A DNA stretch of 64,000 nucleotides, taken from NCBI GenBank assembly GCA_021713395.1, contig JAKJJT010000006.1:1-64000 (forward strand), written 5' to 3'. The position numbers and the translations under genes are program-made. This document shows positions 1 through 9,293 of this stretch, piece after piece. The notes under the pieces were generated by a model. That model saw only the letters and a program-made list of their open reading frames with translations. It searched no databases and was not told the DNA's origin. The DNA comes from Thiotrichales bacterium 19S9-11 (GTDB lineage Bacteria > Pseudomonadota > Gammaproteobacteria > Francisellales > Francisellaceae). Numbering within the stretch: position 1 is the first letter of the stretch; the number at the start of each line of letters is the position of its first letter.

Positions 1-28
1 TACTAATGATTCGAGTGAATTGACTATA
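1..28 (+). rRNA. 23S rRNA, extreme 3' end (partial)
   Basis: The first bases (TACTAATGATTCGAGTGAAT, then TGACTATA) resemble the conserved 3' terminus of gammaproteobacterial 23S rRNA, where GGTACTAAT is followed by a short stem ending in a pyrimidine-rich tail. The 5S gene starts about 40 bases later in the same direction, as expected for an rRNA operon. The rest of the gene lies outside the window and the exact mature 3' end is approximate. Confidence 0.8.
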
Positions 29-67
29 TCAGTAGACTAGATTGTTAAGGGTCAAACCCAACCAGTT

Positions 68-183
68 TTCTGGTGAGAATAGCGAGTGTGAACCACCTGA
101 TTCCATGTCGAACTCAGAAGTGAAACCACTTTGCGCCGATGATAGTGTGGCATTCGCCATGTGAAAGTAGGGAATCACCAGAA
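68..183 (+). rRNA. rrf: 5S ribosomal RNA
   Basis: This is a complete 5S rRNA of about 116 nt. The conserved core CCATGTCGAACTCAGAAGTG is present, followed by GCGCCGATGATAGTGTGG and GAAAGTAGGGAA. The ends TTCTGGTGA and TCACCAGAA pair to form helix I. It lies 40 nt after the 23S tail and is followed directly by a rho-independent terminator, so it closes an rRNA operon entering from the left. Mature ends may differ by a few bases. Confidence 0.96.
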
Positions 184-196
184 ATTTAATTCAAAT

Positions 197-221
197 AGCC
201 TCCTTAATCGGGGGCTTTTTT
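197..221 (+). terminator. rho-independent terminator of the rRNA operon
   Basis: AGCCTCC and GGGGGCT form a stem with a short loop (one G:U-type pair), followed by a run of six T. It sits 13 bases after the 5S gene and matches the usual end of an rRNA operon. Confidence 0.9.
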
Positions 222-334
222 ATGCCTGGAAGAAAATAAATCGATCTAATATTATATGAACTATATTAAAGTAGCTGGAATTAGCAACTAAATAGCTTAT
301 AGTGTTGAAGGTTACTGATTGTAGGAGTTATTTT

Positions 335-1093
335 ATGAATATTTATACTAATCTTATTGAAGGAAATGGGGATAATAATTTTATATTAATCCATAATGCA
401 GGTGGTAATAGTCAATTTTTTACTTATCAGATAGAGACCTTAAAACATTTTGGTAATATTATTAGTTTAGATTTGCCTGGTCATGGTCAGAGTAAAAACG
501 ATACAAGTGACTTTACGATGGAAAGTTTGGCTTCGTCTATAGAAGATATTACTACTTTTTATCAATTAGATAAGGTATCCATTATTGGTTTAAATAATGG
601 AGCTGATATTGCAATTGAGGTGCTCAATCGTAGAAATGTTTTAGTAACTAGTTTAGTGTTGATTGATCCTCCAATAATAATGGAAAAGTCCTTTGTCAAA
701 GAAATTAAACAATTTATTTTAGCACTTGAATCTAGTAATTATGCAGAGTTTGTTAATCAATTAGCTGATGGTTTATTTATACAGACAGATATAAAAACAA
801 AGCAGATTGCAAAGGATGCATTTTTAACAGTTGATCATAAGGCTTTACAAAAAGTATTTAGTGGCTTAATACAATGGGATGAAACATCACTTGATAAGCT
901 TAAACAGATTGATGTGCCAACATTATGTATACTTACAGATGAGCATCATTGTCAGTATGATAAATTAAAGCATTATGCTTCTAGTATTCAGTTAGGAAAG
1001 GTGATTGGTTCAAAGTGCTGGGCAACCTTAGAAGTTCCAGATCAAGTTAATGCAATGATAAGGCGTTTTATTGAAACCATTGGGCTAAATTAA
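335..1093 (+). CDS. alpha/beta-hydrolase-fold protein lacking the catalytic Ser and His
   Basis: The 252-residue protein has the layout of a small alpha/beta hydrolase: an oxyanion-type HNAGG near residue 20, the strand-loop DLPGHGQS near 46-53, a nucleophile elbow near 85-89, and a C-terminal EVPDQVN segment typical of the region after the catalytic histidine. At the elbow the sequence is GLNNG, so the nucleophile Ser is Asn (residue 87). The position where GHW would carry the catalytic His reads KCW (Cys228). Classical ester hydrolysis therefore looks unlikely and the substrate is unknown. The ATG at 335 is preferred over a GTG 33 bases upstream because AGGAG sits seven bases before it. The 3' end overlaps the convergent HAD gene by 9 bases. 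Confidence 0.75.
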   Translation: MNIYTNLIEGNGDNNFILIHNAGGNSQFFTYQIETLKHFGNIISLDLPGHGQSKNDTSDFTMESLASSIEDITTFYQLDKVSIIGLNNGADIAIEVLNRRNVLVTSLVLIDPPIIMEKSFVKEIKQFILALESSNYAEFVNQLADGLFIQTDIKTKQIAKDAFLTVDHKALQKVFSGLIQWDETSLDKLKQIDVPTLCILTDEHHCQYDKLKHYASSIQLGKVIGSKCWATLEVPDQVNAMIRRFIETIGLN

Positions 1094-1735
1094 TAGGTTT
1101 ACCAAATCACTAATATTATCTAAAATATACTTATGATGATATTGTTTTAAATCATCAATATCCTTAATACCATAGCTTACAGCAATCGCATCCATATTAG
1201 CATTTTTAGCCATTTGTAGATCAAAAATACTATCACCAATCATAACAGCTTGATTTGCTGTGAGACCTGTATAATCTAGGATGTCAAAAAGCATTTGAGG
1301 GTTTGGTTTTGATGGTGACTCATTAGGTGTTCTTGTAATTGTAAAATATTCTTTAATACCAAAATTATCTAAATCATGCTCTAAAGGCTTTCTTCTTTTA
1401 CCGGTTGCAATCGCAAGTAAGTAACCAGACTCTTCTAGCTGTTTTAGAGTTTTAACGGTACCTTGGAATAATTTTGAGTCATCTGGGTTATTAAAAAAAT
1501 ATGATTCATAACCGTCAATAAGTTTTTCAATAGGTAGGTCTTTTTCTTCAGGATATAAGTTAGTAAAAGCATGTTGTAGTGACAGACCAATTTGATCAGC
1601 TAATATATTATCTTCAGGTATTGGTAGTTCGTTTAGTTGGCAGCCATGTCGAATTGCATTAAATACTTTTTGTTTTGAGTCAACTAGAGTACCATCCCAA
1701 TCAAAAATAATTAGTTCATAAGGTTTAGTCGTCAT
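1085..1735 (-). CDS. HAD-superfamily phosphatase, phosphoglycolate-phosphatase-like
   Basis: A 216-residue haloacid-dehalogenase hydrolase. Motif I is DWDGTLVDS near the N-terminus (nucleophile Asp and acid/base Asp), motif II is the Thr in AIATGKRRK, and motif III/IV is the Lys in SKPNP followed by MIGDSIFDLQMAKNA, which carries the Mg-binding aspartates. The four-helix cap between motifs I and II places it in subfamily IA, with Gph, YniC and pyrophosphatase-type enzymes. The family removes phosphate from small metabolites such as 2-phosphoglycolate; the true substrate cannot be read from the sequence. It is transcribed toward, and slightly overlaps, the hydrolase-like gene and lies downstream of tamB on the same strand. 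Confidence 0.85.
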   Translation of the reverse strand: MTTKPYELIIFDWDGTLVDSKQKVFNAIRHGCQLNELPIPEDNILADQIGLSLQHAFTNLYPEEKDLPIEKLIDGYESYFFNNPDDSKLFQGTVKTLKQLEESGYLLAIATGKRRKPLEHDLDNFGIKEYFTITRTPNESPSKPNPQMLFDILDYTGLTANQAVMIGDSIFDLQMAKNANMDAIAVSYGIKDIDDLKQYHHKYILDNISDLVNLLI

Positions 1736-1810
1736 TTATCTTACTTAAATTTAGTTGCTAATGTGAGGCTATTTTACTTGATGTGATTGAATTTTGATAT
1801 ATGCATATGA

Positions 1811-4800
1811 TTAATCAATTGCAAAATGATAAATAATATCAGCACCTGTGTCTAAGTTGGTGTAATCAGTTTGGAACTGCCAGTTTTTATTGAAGCGATA
1901 GATTGCTTGAACTAATTGTTCTCCTGTGAATATACCAACACCGTAATTGACATATAAGTGAGGAGATAGTGATTTGCCGATAAAAAGCGCGGTATTGTTT
2001 TGATTTCCTGTTTGTGACTGGGTGACTGTTTGCAGTTGGCTTGTTAATATTTGACCTTGTTGGATTGTTCCAAATGAAATATCTGTAATGCCAAACTTGC
2101 TTTGTACATCTTGAAGGACGACTGAGCTGCCGCCATTTAAAGCTAAAGCAAGTGCAGCAGATGAGAGTTGTTGTTGCTGATCTTTTGAAAAATTATCGCT
2201 ATTATCAAGTGATTGGCCAATAATAATGTAACTTAGAATATTAGCTTGGGACATGCTAGGTGTTGAGAAAAAAGAGATATTAGGGTTTTTTAAGGTGCCT
2301 AAGATATGTACACCAATAGATTCTGGTGCATTCTGTGATAACTGTTGTTGGGCGGGTATTTGATAGTTTGCTGTAACATTTAAGTAAGGGTTATCTAGCT
2401 TGCTATTGGTAAATGTGGCAGTAGAGTCTTCTGTTATTTGGAACTGTTTGCCATAAAATGAGTAAATGGCATCTTTTAAATATATTTTTCCAATTGCAAA
2501 TGAGTTTTGATGAGGCTGTGCTTCAATGGTCATTTCACCAGTAAAAAATGATTTTAGACCAAAACCATAAAATTTTGTATCATCACCAAAATTAATTTTA
2601 AGCCTCATTAAAAGTGGGATTTCTGCCATAGTTGTAATTGGTTCGTCTTGAGCATTAAGGTAGATTATATCAGCTTGCATTTGACTGCTATTTGATAAGT
2701 TAGGAAGATTATCTCCTTTAATATTTGCATGATCAATCTTAATAGATCCTAGTAACTTAAGTTGATCGTCATAATTAAGTTGTATATCCGGAGATATTAT
2801 GATGTTTAGTGGTGGAATATTAGCAATTTGAACTTTACTTCCTTTAAGGTTGCTAGTTAAAGTTAGCTTTTTTTGCCAGTTAATATTAGATTTTAATGAA
2901 ATGGTATTGTTGTTATTTATCCCGCTACCAGTAATGACCCAGTTTCGATCCTTTCCTTCAGCTCTTAATATTATATTGCTAATCTCACTATTGTAGTTAT
3001 ACAGATTAATTGTGCCATTTTGAATATTGGTAACGCCTTGGATATTAGGGTTTAGTAGTTGATCACTAAATGTTAAGTGAGATGTAAGATTGCCAGAGAA
3101 ATTAATAGGATAGGGAACTAAAAAGTTTAACATGGCTAAATTCTCTAGTGTCGTGTTTAAATTGCCATAAATATGAGCGTTATTAAGGTTGTTTATACTT
3201 TTAACATTAGAAAGGCCTAAATTGAGAGCCAGCTCAGATTTATTATTTAGTTTTATGCGAGCATCTAGAAAAGCAGCAGTATCAAACTGGTTATAAGAGA
3301 AAGCTAAGTTGTTAATATTTGTATAACGTTTTGATTTGTCGAAAGTATTTGACAAATCATTAATATGTATTTCCATAGGGCTAAGTTTTGCTTGAAGCGT
3401 AATCCAGGGGGGCAGCCATGTATAACGATAATAGGACAGCTTAGTATTAAATAGGCTTAGGCTTGCTATAATCTTTGTTAGATAAAGATTAAGAAAAGGA
3501 GATGGGTCTATATGCGTTTCTAGTTTTACCTTAGTTAGATAATGTGATGAAGAAAATGAAGTGCATAAGCTTTGATTAGTTGATAATAGACATAAAAGAG
3601 GAGCATTAAATAGTGATTTTTCTGTATTTAGTGTTATAGCTTGCTGTTGAAATATATGCCAAGCGCCAAAGTTTTTAGATTCTATTTTGCTATCTAATAG
3701 ATTTAGAGACCAAGTATTCTTCTTTTTTTGTCCGATTACTTTTAAATTAGCAGATAAGTGTTGCGGTAGAGTATAGCTAATAGATGACTCTAAAAAATTA
3801 TTTCTAAGGCTAACTTTTCCCTCGAAGTTACCAATTAGCTGATCTTGATAAGTAATATCATTGAGCTTGACTAAAGTAGATACCCCTGGATCAGAAGGAG
3901 TGCCATATAAATAACCATTTGCTGTTAGTTTTGCTGTGATATTAGGTAGAAACCTTTCAAGGTTACTGATATTAGCTTGGAAAGAAAAATCAAACATAGG
4001 GTAAAGCTTTCCATTGGCCTTGATAAATTGATTGTTATCACCAATTAAAAACTCATCAATAATGAAATTGTTGCCTAACTTTTGAAAGTCAAGTTGACAG
4101 CTTTGTCTATAGTCATTTACTGTAAAATGGCAATTAGTTAGTTTGATTGATTTTTTTTGTTCCTTTTGCGTGCCAAAAATAGATTTTAAGTTTAGAGAGC
4201 TTTCAAGTTTAACTGTATCAACCCGTGATAAGTGATTTGCTTTTGGAAGGCTAATATAAAAAGTACTTTTCATGTGTTCTGTTTCTGGGCTAAGATTGAT
4301 CGAAGCATACCCTAGGCCAAGGCTTGAGTTTATTTGAGAGGCATTAAAGCTGACAGACTCTGGGGAGCCATAAAAATAAGAGCGCACAAATAGATCTTGT
4401 CCGTAGAAAGTTCCATCAATATATATAGATGCAGCAAAATATTGCCTTAGAGGGGCATTAATAGAGGCATTTAGAGATAGGTTTGTGTTAAGTATATTTG
4501 GTTTTAAAGTTAGTTTGGCTTTTAGATAGTATGGGTCATCAAAGCTTAACATAACAGAGTGAATTATACCTTCAGATGGCACGTCATTATAGAAAAATTG
4601 AGCATTATCAACGTAAAGCTTTTGATTGATAATTTTAGCGCTTGATGTATAGTTGCTTATATTTACTTCGGTATGGTCATCAACAACTACTTTAGCTTGA
4701 TTAACTTTAATGTTTTGAGCAATAACAGGCCAGTTAAATTGATTGCTATTGCTTTGGTTGTTTTCATCTGAGCTAACATTATCATCGTCATCAGTCATGA

Positions 4801-5128
4801 CAGATACATTAACAATATCTGCTTTTACAGATTTAATATTAAATATACCGCTTATTAGCAGCTGTGGTCGCCATTGTACGTTAACATTCTTTACTTCTAC
4901 AGTTGTTCCATCAACAAAGACTTTTAGTTGGCTTAGATGAAAATCGCTTAAGTTGCCTTTTAGGCCTTTATCTTCAATTGTAATACCATGAGGAGATAGA
5001 AAATAATTGCTAGTTAACACAATGATGCGTAGCCCTATTTGTGTATAAAATAAAATAACACCGAAGAAAAAAACACCGAGGAGAAATATAAATAATACAA
5101 GTGAAATGGATCGAATATGTCGTTTCAT
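1811..5128 (-). CDS. tamB: translocation and assembly module protein TamB
   Basis: A 1105-residue protein with one N-terminal membrane helix (about residues 8-30), a long beta-rich periplasmic body of repeated short strands, and a C-terminal DUF490/TamB domain (roughly 750-1105) ending in YHFAID. TamB is an inner-membrane-anchored, AsmA-like protein that spans the periplasm. With TamA it assists outer-membrane protein insertion, and the family is implicated in phospholipid transport. Its start codon directly abuts the stop codon of tamA with no intervening base, implying translational coupling. Length is somewhat below the E. coli protein (about 1260 aa). Confidence 0.95.
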   Translation of the reverse strand: MKRHIRSISLVLFIFLLGVFFFGVILFYTQIGLRIIVLTSNYFLSPHGITIEDKGLKGNLSDFHLSQLKVFVDGTTVEVKNVNVQWRPQLLISGIFNIKSVKADIVNVSVMTDDDDNVSSDENNQSNSNQFNWPVIAQNIKVNQAKVVVDDHTEVNISNYTSSAKIINQKLYVDNAQFFYNDVPSEGIIHSVMLSFDDPYYLKAKLTLKPNILNTNLSLNASINAPLRQYFAASIYIDGTFYGQDLFVRSYFYGSPESVSFNASQINSSLGLGYASINLSPETEHMKSTFYISLPKANHLSRVDTVKLESSLNLKSIFGTQKEQKKSIKLTNCHFTVNDYRQSCQLDFQKLGNNFIIDEFLIGDNNQFIKANGKLYPMFDFSFQANISNLERFLPNITAKLTANGYLYGTPSDPGVSTLVKLNDITYQDQLIGNFEGKVSLRNNFLESSISYTLPQHLSANLKVIGQKKKNTWSLNLLDSKIESKNFGAWHIFQQQAITLNTEKSLFNAPLLCLLSTNQSLCTSFSSSHYLTKVKLETHIDPSPFLNLYLTKIIASLSLFNTKLSYYRYTWLPPWITLQAKLSPMEIHINDLSNTFDKSKRYTNINNLAFSYNQFDTAAFLDARIKLNNKSELALNLGLSNVKSINNLNNAHIYGNLNTTLENLAMLNFLVPYPINFSGNLTSHLTFSDQLLNPNIQGVTNIQNGTINLYNYNSEISNIILRAEGKDRNWVITGSGINNNNTISLKSNINWQKKLTLTSNLKGSKVQIANIPPLNIIISPDIQLNYDDQLKLLGSIKIDHANIKGDNLPNLSNSSQMQADIIYLNAQDEPITTMAEIPLLMRLKINFGDDTKFYGFGLKSFFTGEMTIEAQPHQNSFAIGKIYLKDAIYSFYGKQFQITEDSTATFTNSKLDNPYLNVTANYQIPAQQQLSQNAPESIGVHILGTLKNPNISFFSTPSMSQANILSYIIIGQSLDNSDNFSKDQQQQLSSAALALALNGGSSVVLQDVQSKFGITDISFGTIQQGQILTSQLQTVTQSQTGNQNNTALFIGKSLSPHLYVNYGVGIFTGEQLVQAIYRFNKNWQFQTDYTNLDTGADIIYHFAID

Positions 5129-6895
5129 CTAGAAATATGCTCCTATACTAAAATCAAATCGCCACTCATTTTTTTCTGAATTTAAGGTTCGAGTTAAATA
5201 GCCAATAATAGGGCCAAGCGGAGAGCGCCAGCTTAAACCTAAGCCTGCAGCACGTAGTGGATTGACATCATTAAAATTATTAAAGGCATTACCTATATTA
5301 TAATAAATGATTGTACTAAAATTTCCTTTAATTCTTTGCTCAACTCCGGCGCTTGCGGTTAGTAAATAGCGACCGCCGGCAAGGCTTCCATTAATGTAAG
5401 GCCCTTGGCTAAGATATGCATAACCAAGTAGTGTTCCAATTCCTCCAGCATAAAATCTAAATTCAGGTGCTAAAGTATCAGTATCATTTGAATATAGTGA
5501 GCCAAAATTATAACTTGATACAAAGCGAGTCCAGTTTGCTTTTATTGGAAGTGCAATGCGTAAGGTTGACAGATTTCTTATAAATGATTGATCTGAAAAT
5601 GAATCAATTTCTGGTGCGGCTTGAGTTAAGTTGCTAAACATCAGTCCATTGTCAAAAAAGCTATCAGGTTGTCTCAAATTAAAAGAAACATTAATGCTTG
5701 GTACTAAGTAATTAGTTGAGTGATTGCTATTATCAAAGCTGGTTTTATAACGAATAATATATTCGTGTAGTCCAAGATTGACAGAGATATGTTGTGTTAA
5801 TCGATCAATGTAGTTAATGCCAATTAAAGTCTCAAGTGATTGATATGGAATCAAATCATATAAACTTTGCTGTGCGTTTATACTCCAAAATGTATGAACA
5901 GGATCACTGCCTGGAATTAGATACTGTGTTAAAAATGAGGTATTAATACTAGATAGTTGAAGCTGTACTTGTGCATTATGACCATCTGGTGAAAGATGGG
6001 GGTAAGAAGCACCTAGAGTAAGTCTTGGGCCAGTGAATGTACCATAACCTACACCAACAGAATATGATTGTGATTCTTTAGCAACTAACTCAACACGTAA
6101 GGGAACTGAACCATTATGCGTATCTCTTTTCCTAATATCTGGCGTAACACTGACACTAGCAAAGTAGCCACTATTATCTAGTTGTTGTTGCGTTTTAGTA
6201 ATTTGCTTATTATCAAATAATTGCCCTTTTTGGAGTGTGATATACTTGTTTATAAATAAAGGATTAAATATGTATTGTTTTTGAGTAACGGTAATTTCTC
6301 CGTAGCGATAGCGCTTACCTAACTTTAGGTGGAAAACAACCTCAGCTTCATTAGAGGACTTTTTTATAAGAATTTTGCTTTCATCTAAAACAGCATCTAA
6401 GTAACCTTTTCCATTAACAAGGGTTAAAAGTTGGCTTTTTGATGCTAAGTAGTTTTTTTGGAGTAAAGGGTCTCCTTCTTTTAAAGATAACGTTTTTAAT
6501 AATGCTTCGTTAAGTTTATTTTTTGAGGGCGTTGTTTTTAGTAAAATGCGATGAATTTTAGTTTGTTGATTGGTTTTGATATTTATATCAATTAGCCATG
6601 TTGATTGACTTTCATCTAAAGACATTTTTATCTCAGGTGAGAAATAGCCATAGTTAATGAGGGCACTTTCTATTTCATCAGGAATCGAGTTATAAAATAA
6701 TCTCAAGTGATTGACGTTTTCAAGCGCGTATGACTTATAACGGATAACAGATAGGCTATCTGTAATATGATCCAGTATGGCTTTATTTGTAACTCCTTGT
6801 ATGGTAACGTCAATATCCTTTGGTTGGTTATTAGCTAAGCTAATAGAAGAAGTAACGAATAAAATAAAAAAAATAATCCAATATTTAATTTTCAC
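5129..6895 (-). CDS. tamA: outer-membrane translocation and assembly module protein TamA (Omp85 family)
   Basis: A 588-residue outer-membrane protein with a signal peptide (about residues 1-21, cleavage after SISLA). POTRA-like domains span roughly 22-265, and a C-terminal 16-strand Omp85 barrel ends in the aromatic residue expected of a beta-signal (GAYF). The barrel contains the family's YSVGVGYGTFTGPR start and a GGIGTLLGY-like segment. TamA works with TamB in outer-membrane protein assembly. It is the first gene of a tamA-tamB pair and is divergent from tadA; the 136 bp between them must hold both promoters. Length matches the family (577 aa in E. coli). Confidence 0.95.
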   Translation of the reverse strand: MKIKYWIIFFILFVTSSISLANNQPKDIDVTIQGVTNKAILDHITDSLSVIRYKSYALENVNHLRLFYNSIPDEIESALINYGYFSPEIKMSLDESQSTWLIDINIKTNQQTKIHRILLKTTPSKNKLNEALLKTLSLKEGDPLLQKNYLASKSQLLTLVNGKGYLDAVLDESKILIKKSSNEAEVVFHLKLGKRYRYGEITVTQKQYIFNPLFINKYITLQKGQLFDNKQITKTQQQLDNSGYFASVSVTPDIRKRDTHNGSVPLRVELVAKESQSYSVGVGYGTFTGPRLTLGASYPHLSPDGHNAQVQLQLSSINTSFLTQYLIPGSDPVHTFWSINAQQSLYDLIPYQSLETLIGINYIDRLTQHISVNLGLHEYIIRYKTSFDNSNHSTNYLVPSINVSFNLRQPDSFFDNGLMFSNLTQAAPEIDSFSDQSFIRNLSTLRIALPIKANWTRFVSSYNFGSLYSNDTDTLAPEFRFYAGGIGTLLGYAYLSQGPYINGSLAGGRYLLTASAGVEQRIKGNFSTIIYYNIGNAFNNFNDVNPLRAAGLGLSWRSPLGPIIGYLTRTLNSEKNEWRFDFSIGAYF

Positions 6896-7031
6896 ATAGG
6901 GTCAATTTTGTATGTGTAATCATAATGATAAATCTATAGTTTAAGCTGTATTTTATCAAGTAGTATTTTGTTTTTTCCAATAAGAGCAAGTACAATGTTT
7001 TTATTAAGAGTAAACGTGTTGATTAGATTAT

Positions 7032-7490
7032 ATGAATAAAGATAAACAATGGATGTCTGAAGCACTTATCTGTGCTAAGCATGCACAATCAATAAATGAA
7101 GTGCCTGTTGGAGCTGTTTGTGTTTATCAGTCACAGCTAATATCAAAAGGATGGAATTTATGTATTACAAATAATGATCCAACAGCACATGCTGAGATTA
7201 TTGCACTACGAAAAGCAGCTGAAGTACTGGGAAACTATCGTTTAATTGATGTTGATTTATATGTTACTTTAGAACCTTGTTGTATGTGTGCTGGTGCAAT
7301 TGTGCATAGTCGTATTCGTCGAGTAATTTATGGTGCTAAGGATAATAAAAGTGGTGTAATTGATTCAAATTTAAATCTATTTGAGCAATCTTATATTAAC
7401 CATAAACCAAAAGTTACCTCTAGTGTTTTGCAAGAAGAAACATCACAAATATTAGTAGACTTTTTTAGACAAAAGAGGGCTAACCAATAA
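7032..7490 (+). CDS. tadA: tRNA-specific adenosine deaminase TadA
   Basis: A 152-residue zinc deaminase that converts adenosine-34 of tRNA-Arg(ACG) to inosine. The catalytic signature is complete: HAE at residues 53-55 (Zn ligand and proton-shuttling Glu) and PCCMC at 82-86 with Cys83 and Cys86 as the other Zn ligands. The downstream SRIRRVIYGAKDNKSG segment is typical of bacterial TadA. It starts divergently from tamA and its stop is two bases before murB, so it is probably cotranscribed with the cell-wall genes. This neighbourhood is unusual, since murC normally precedes murB. Confidence 0.95.
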   Translation: MNKDKQWMSEALICAKHAQSINEVPVGAVCVYQSQLISKGWNLCITNNDPTAHAEIIALRKAAEVLGNYRLIDVDLYVTLEPCCMCAGAIVHSRIRRVIYGAKDNKSGVIDSNLNLFEQSYINHKPKVTSSVLQEETSQILVDFFRQKRANQ

Positions 7491-7492
7491 AA

Positions 7493-8392
7493 ATGAAGCT
7501 ACAAGCAGGGACTCTTTATGAGTATGTTTTATTAAGTCAATTTACTAGTTGGAAAATTGGAGGCTATGCAAGATATTTATATATTCCTAAAAATATTGAG
7601 GACTTATCAAATTTTTTTAAAGACAATACACTAAATTTGCCAATAGTTTATATGGGATTGGGTAGTAATTTATTACTATATGATAAGCTAATCAATGCAG
7701 TTGTTATTTTATTTAGAGGAGCACTAAAACATTATCAGTTTAATGAAAAGTATAATCAGGTGACTGTAGGTTGTGGCGTTTCTGTACCAACAATTGCAAG
7801 AAAATCTCGAAAGTTAGGCTATAATAATTTAAATTTTTTAGCAGGTATTCCTGGTACGCTAGGTGGCGCATTGCGCATGAATGCGGGTGCATTTGGTGGA
7901 GAAATATGGCCAGAAGTCCTTCAGGTTACGTTGATGGATATAAAGGGAAATACTTATACTAGATCAAATAAAGAAATGAGTTATGCTTATCGCTCACTAA
8001 TTTCATATAATAAAAATGAGTTGTTTGTTGAAGCAGTTTTAAGGTTACTTCGAATTGATCAACCTAACACATCTATTGATCAGTTACTTTCAAAGAGAAA
8101 AAGACAGCAGCCAATAAATATGCTTAGTTGTGGCTCCGTATTTAAAAATCCTAAAAATGATTATGCAGCACGACTAATTGATGAGTGTCGCTTAAAGGAG
8201 ACTCAGGTTGGTGGGGCATATATATCACCAAAACATGCGAATTTTATAATCAATAAAGGAGATGCAAGCTTTCAAGATGTGGTTGACTTAATGCGTATGG
8301 CATATGAGAAGGTGAAAGCAAAATTTGATATTGAGTTAGAGCCTGAGGTTAAAATTGTAGGAGCAAATGGTGAAGATCAAAGCATTTGGTAA
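7493..8392 (+). CDS. murB: UDP-N-acetylenolpyruvoylglucosamine reductase
   Basis: A 299-residue FAD enzyme that reduces UDP-GlcNAc-enolpyruvate to UDP-MurNAc with NADPH, the second committed step of peptidoglycan precursor synthesis. Visible motifs are the FAD-binding GLGSNLLL near residue 56, GIPGTLGGALRMNAGAFGGE near 120-140, the catalytic-serine loop CGSVFKNP near 215, and a C-terminal ELEPEV with the conserved Glu. Length and pattern fit the shorter type II MurB form rather than the long E. coli type. It follows tadA by two bases and overlaps ddl. Confidence 0.95.
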   Translation: MKLQAGTLYEYVLLSQFTSWKIGGYARYLYIPKNIEDLSNFFKDNTLNLPIVYMGLGSNLLLYDKLINAVVILFRGALKHYQFNEKYNQVTVGCGVSVPTIARKSRKLGYNNLNFLAGIPGTLGGALRMNAGAFGGEIWPEVLQVTLMDIKGNTYTRSNKEMSYAYRSLISYNKNELFVEAVLRLLRIDQPNTSIDQLLSKRKRQQPINMLSCGSVFKNPKNDYAARLIDECRLKETQVGGAYISPKHANFIINKGDASFQDVVDLMRMAYEKVKAKFDIELEPEVKIVGANGEDQSIW

Positions 8393-9281
8393 AGTTGGTT
8401 TAATTTATGGTGGGAAATCTGCAGAACGGGAAGTTTCTTTAAAGTCAGGTGAAGCCGTATCTAAGGCACTTAAGAAAATAGGCATCAGTAGTGTTTTGTT
8501 AGACGGCGATGGTAATTACTTAATTGATAAGATTAAGCTAGATAAAGTAGACAGATGTTTGATTATGCAGCATGGCGGCGATGGTGAAAATGGGGTGTTG
8601 CAAGAGCTTTTAGAAAATATTCACATGCCATATACAGGTAGTAGCAGTATGGGGTGTTCATTGGCAATGGATAAACTGTTAAGTAAACAGACTTGGCTGC
8701 AGGCAGGCATTGTGACTCCAAGATTCAGACAAATGAAGGATTATCGTGATATTGAAGACTTAAAGCTACCACTTGCAGTTAAACCAATCAATCAAGGCTC
8801 GTCATTAGGAATATCGAAAGTGAGTAATTTAGAGCATCTAGAACAAGCTTATATGCAAGCAAAAAAATATGGTGAGGTCATCGCTGAAGAGTGGATTGAA
8901 GGTAAAGAGATTACTGTTTCCATAGTGAATGGACATATACTTCCATCGGTATGGATTAAACCGAGTCGAGAGTTTTATGATTATGATGCAAAATATTCTA
9001 AAGACTCAGGCACCCAGTATTACTGCCCAAGTAATCTTGATGATAAAGTTGAGATTGAAATTCAAAAAATAGCAGAAAGTGCTTTTAGTTTAATACATTG
9101 TTCTGGTTGGGGGCGTGTTGATTTTATTATTGATGAAAAACAAAATCCGTATTTAATCGAGGTAAATACGGTGCCTGGAATGACTGAATTGTCTTTGGTC
9201 CCTCAAGCTGCAAAGGCCTATGGTTGGAGTTTTGATGATTTGGTATTGGAAATATTAAAAACATCACAAGTAAAGAACTAA
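8367..9281 (+). CDS. ddl: D-alanine--D-alanine ligase
   Basis: A 304-residue ATP-grasp ligase making the D-Ala-D-Ala dipeptide of peptidoglycan. The N-terminal domain has VGLIYGGKSAEREVSL; the ATP-grasp core shows MQHGGDGENG, the lid segment KPINQGSSLGI, EEWIEGKEIT and the Mg-binding RVDFIID...LIEVNTVPGMTE. The start overlaps the end of murB by 26 bases. AGGAG at 8359-8363 precedes both an ATG at 8367 and a GTG at 8370, and either could be used. It belongs to the murB-ddl-ftsQ run and is co-directional with ftsA and ftsZ. Confidence 0.95.
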   Translation: MVKIKAFGKVGLIYGGKSAEREVSLKSGEAVSKALKKIGISSVLLDGDGNYLIDKIKLDKVDRCLIMQHGGDGENGVLQELLENIHMPYTGSSSMGCSLAMDKLLSKQTWLQAGIVTPRFRQMKDYRDIEDLKLPLAVKPINQGSSLGISKVSNLEHLEQAYMQAKKYGEVIAEEWIEGKEITVSIVNGHILPSVWIKPSREFYDYDAKYSKDSGTQYYCPSNLDDKVEIEIQKIAESAFSLIHCSGWGRVDFIIDEKQNPYLIEVNTVPGMTELSLVPQAAKAYGWSFDDLVLEILKTSQVKN

Positions 9282-9293
9282 GGGAGCCGTTTT

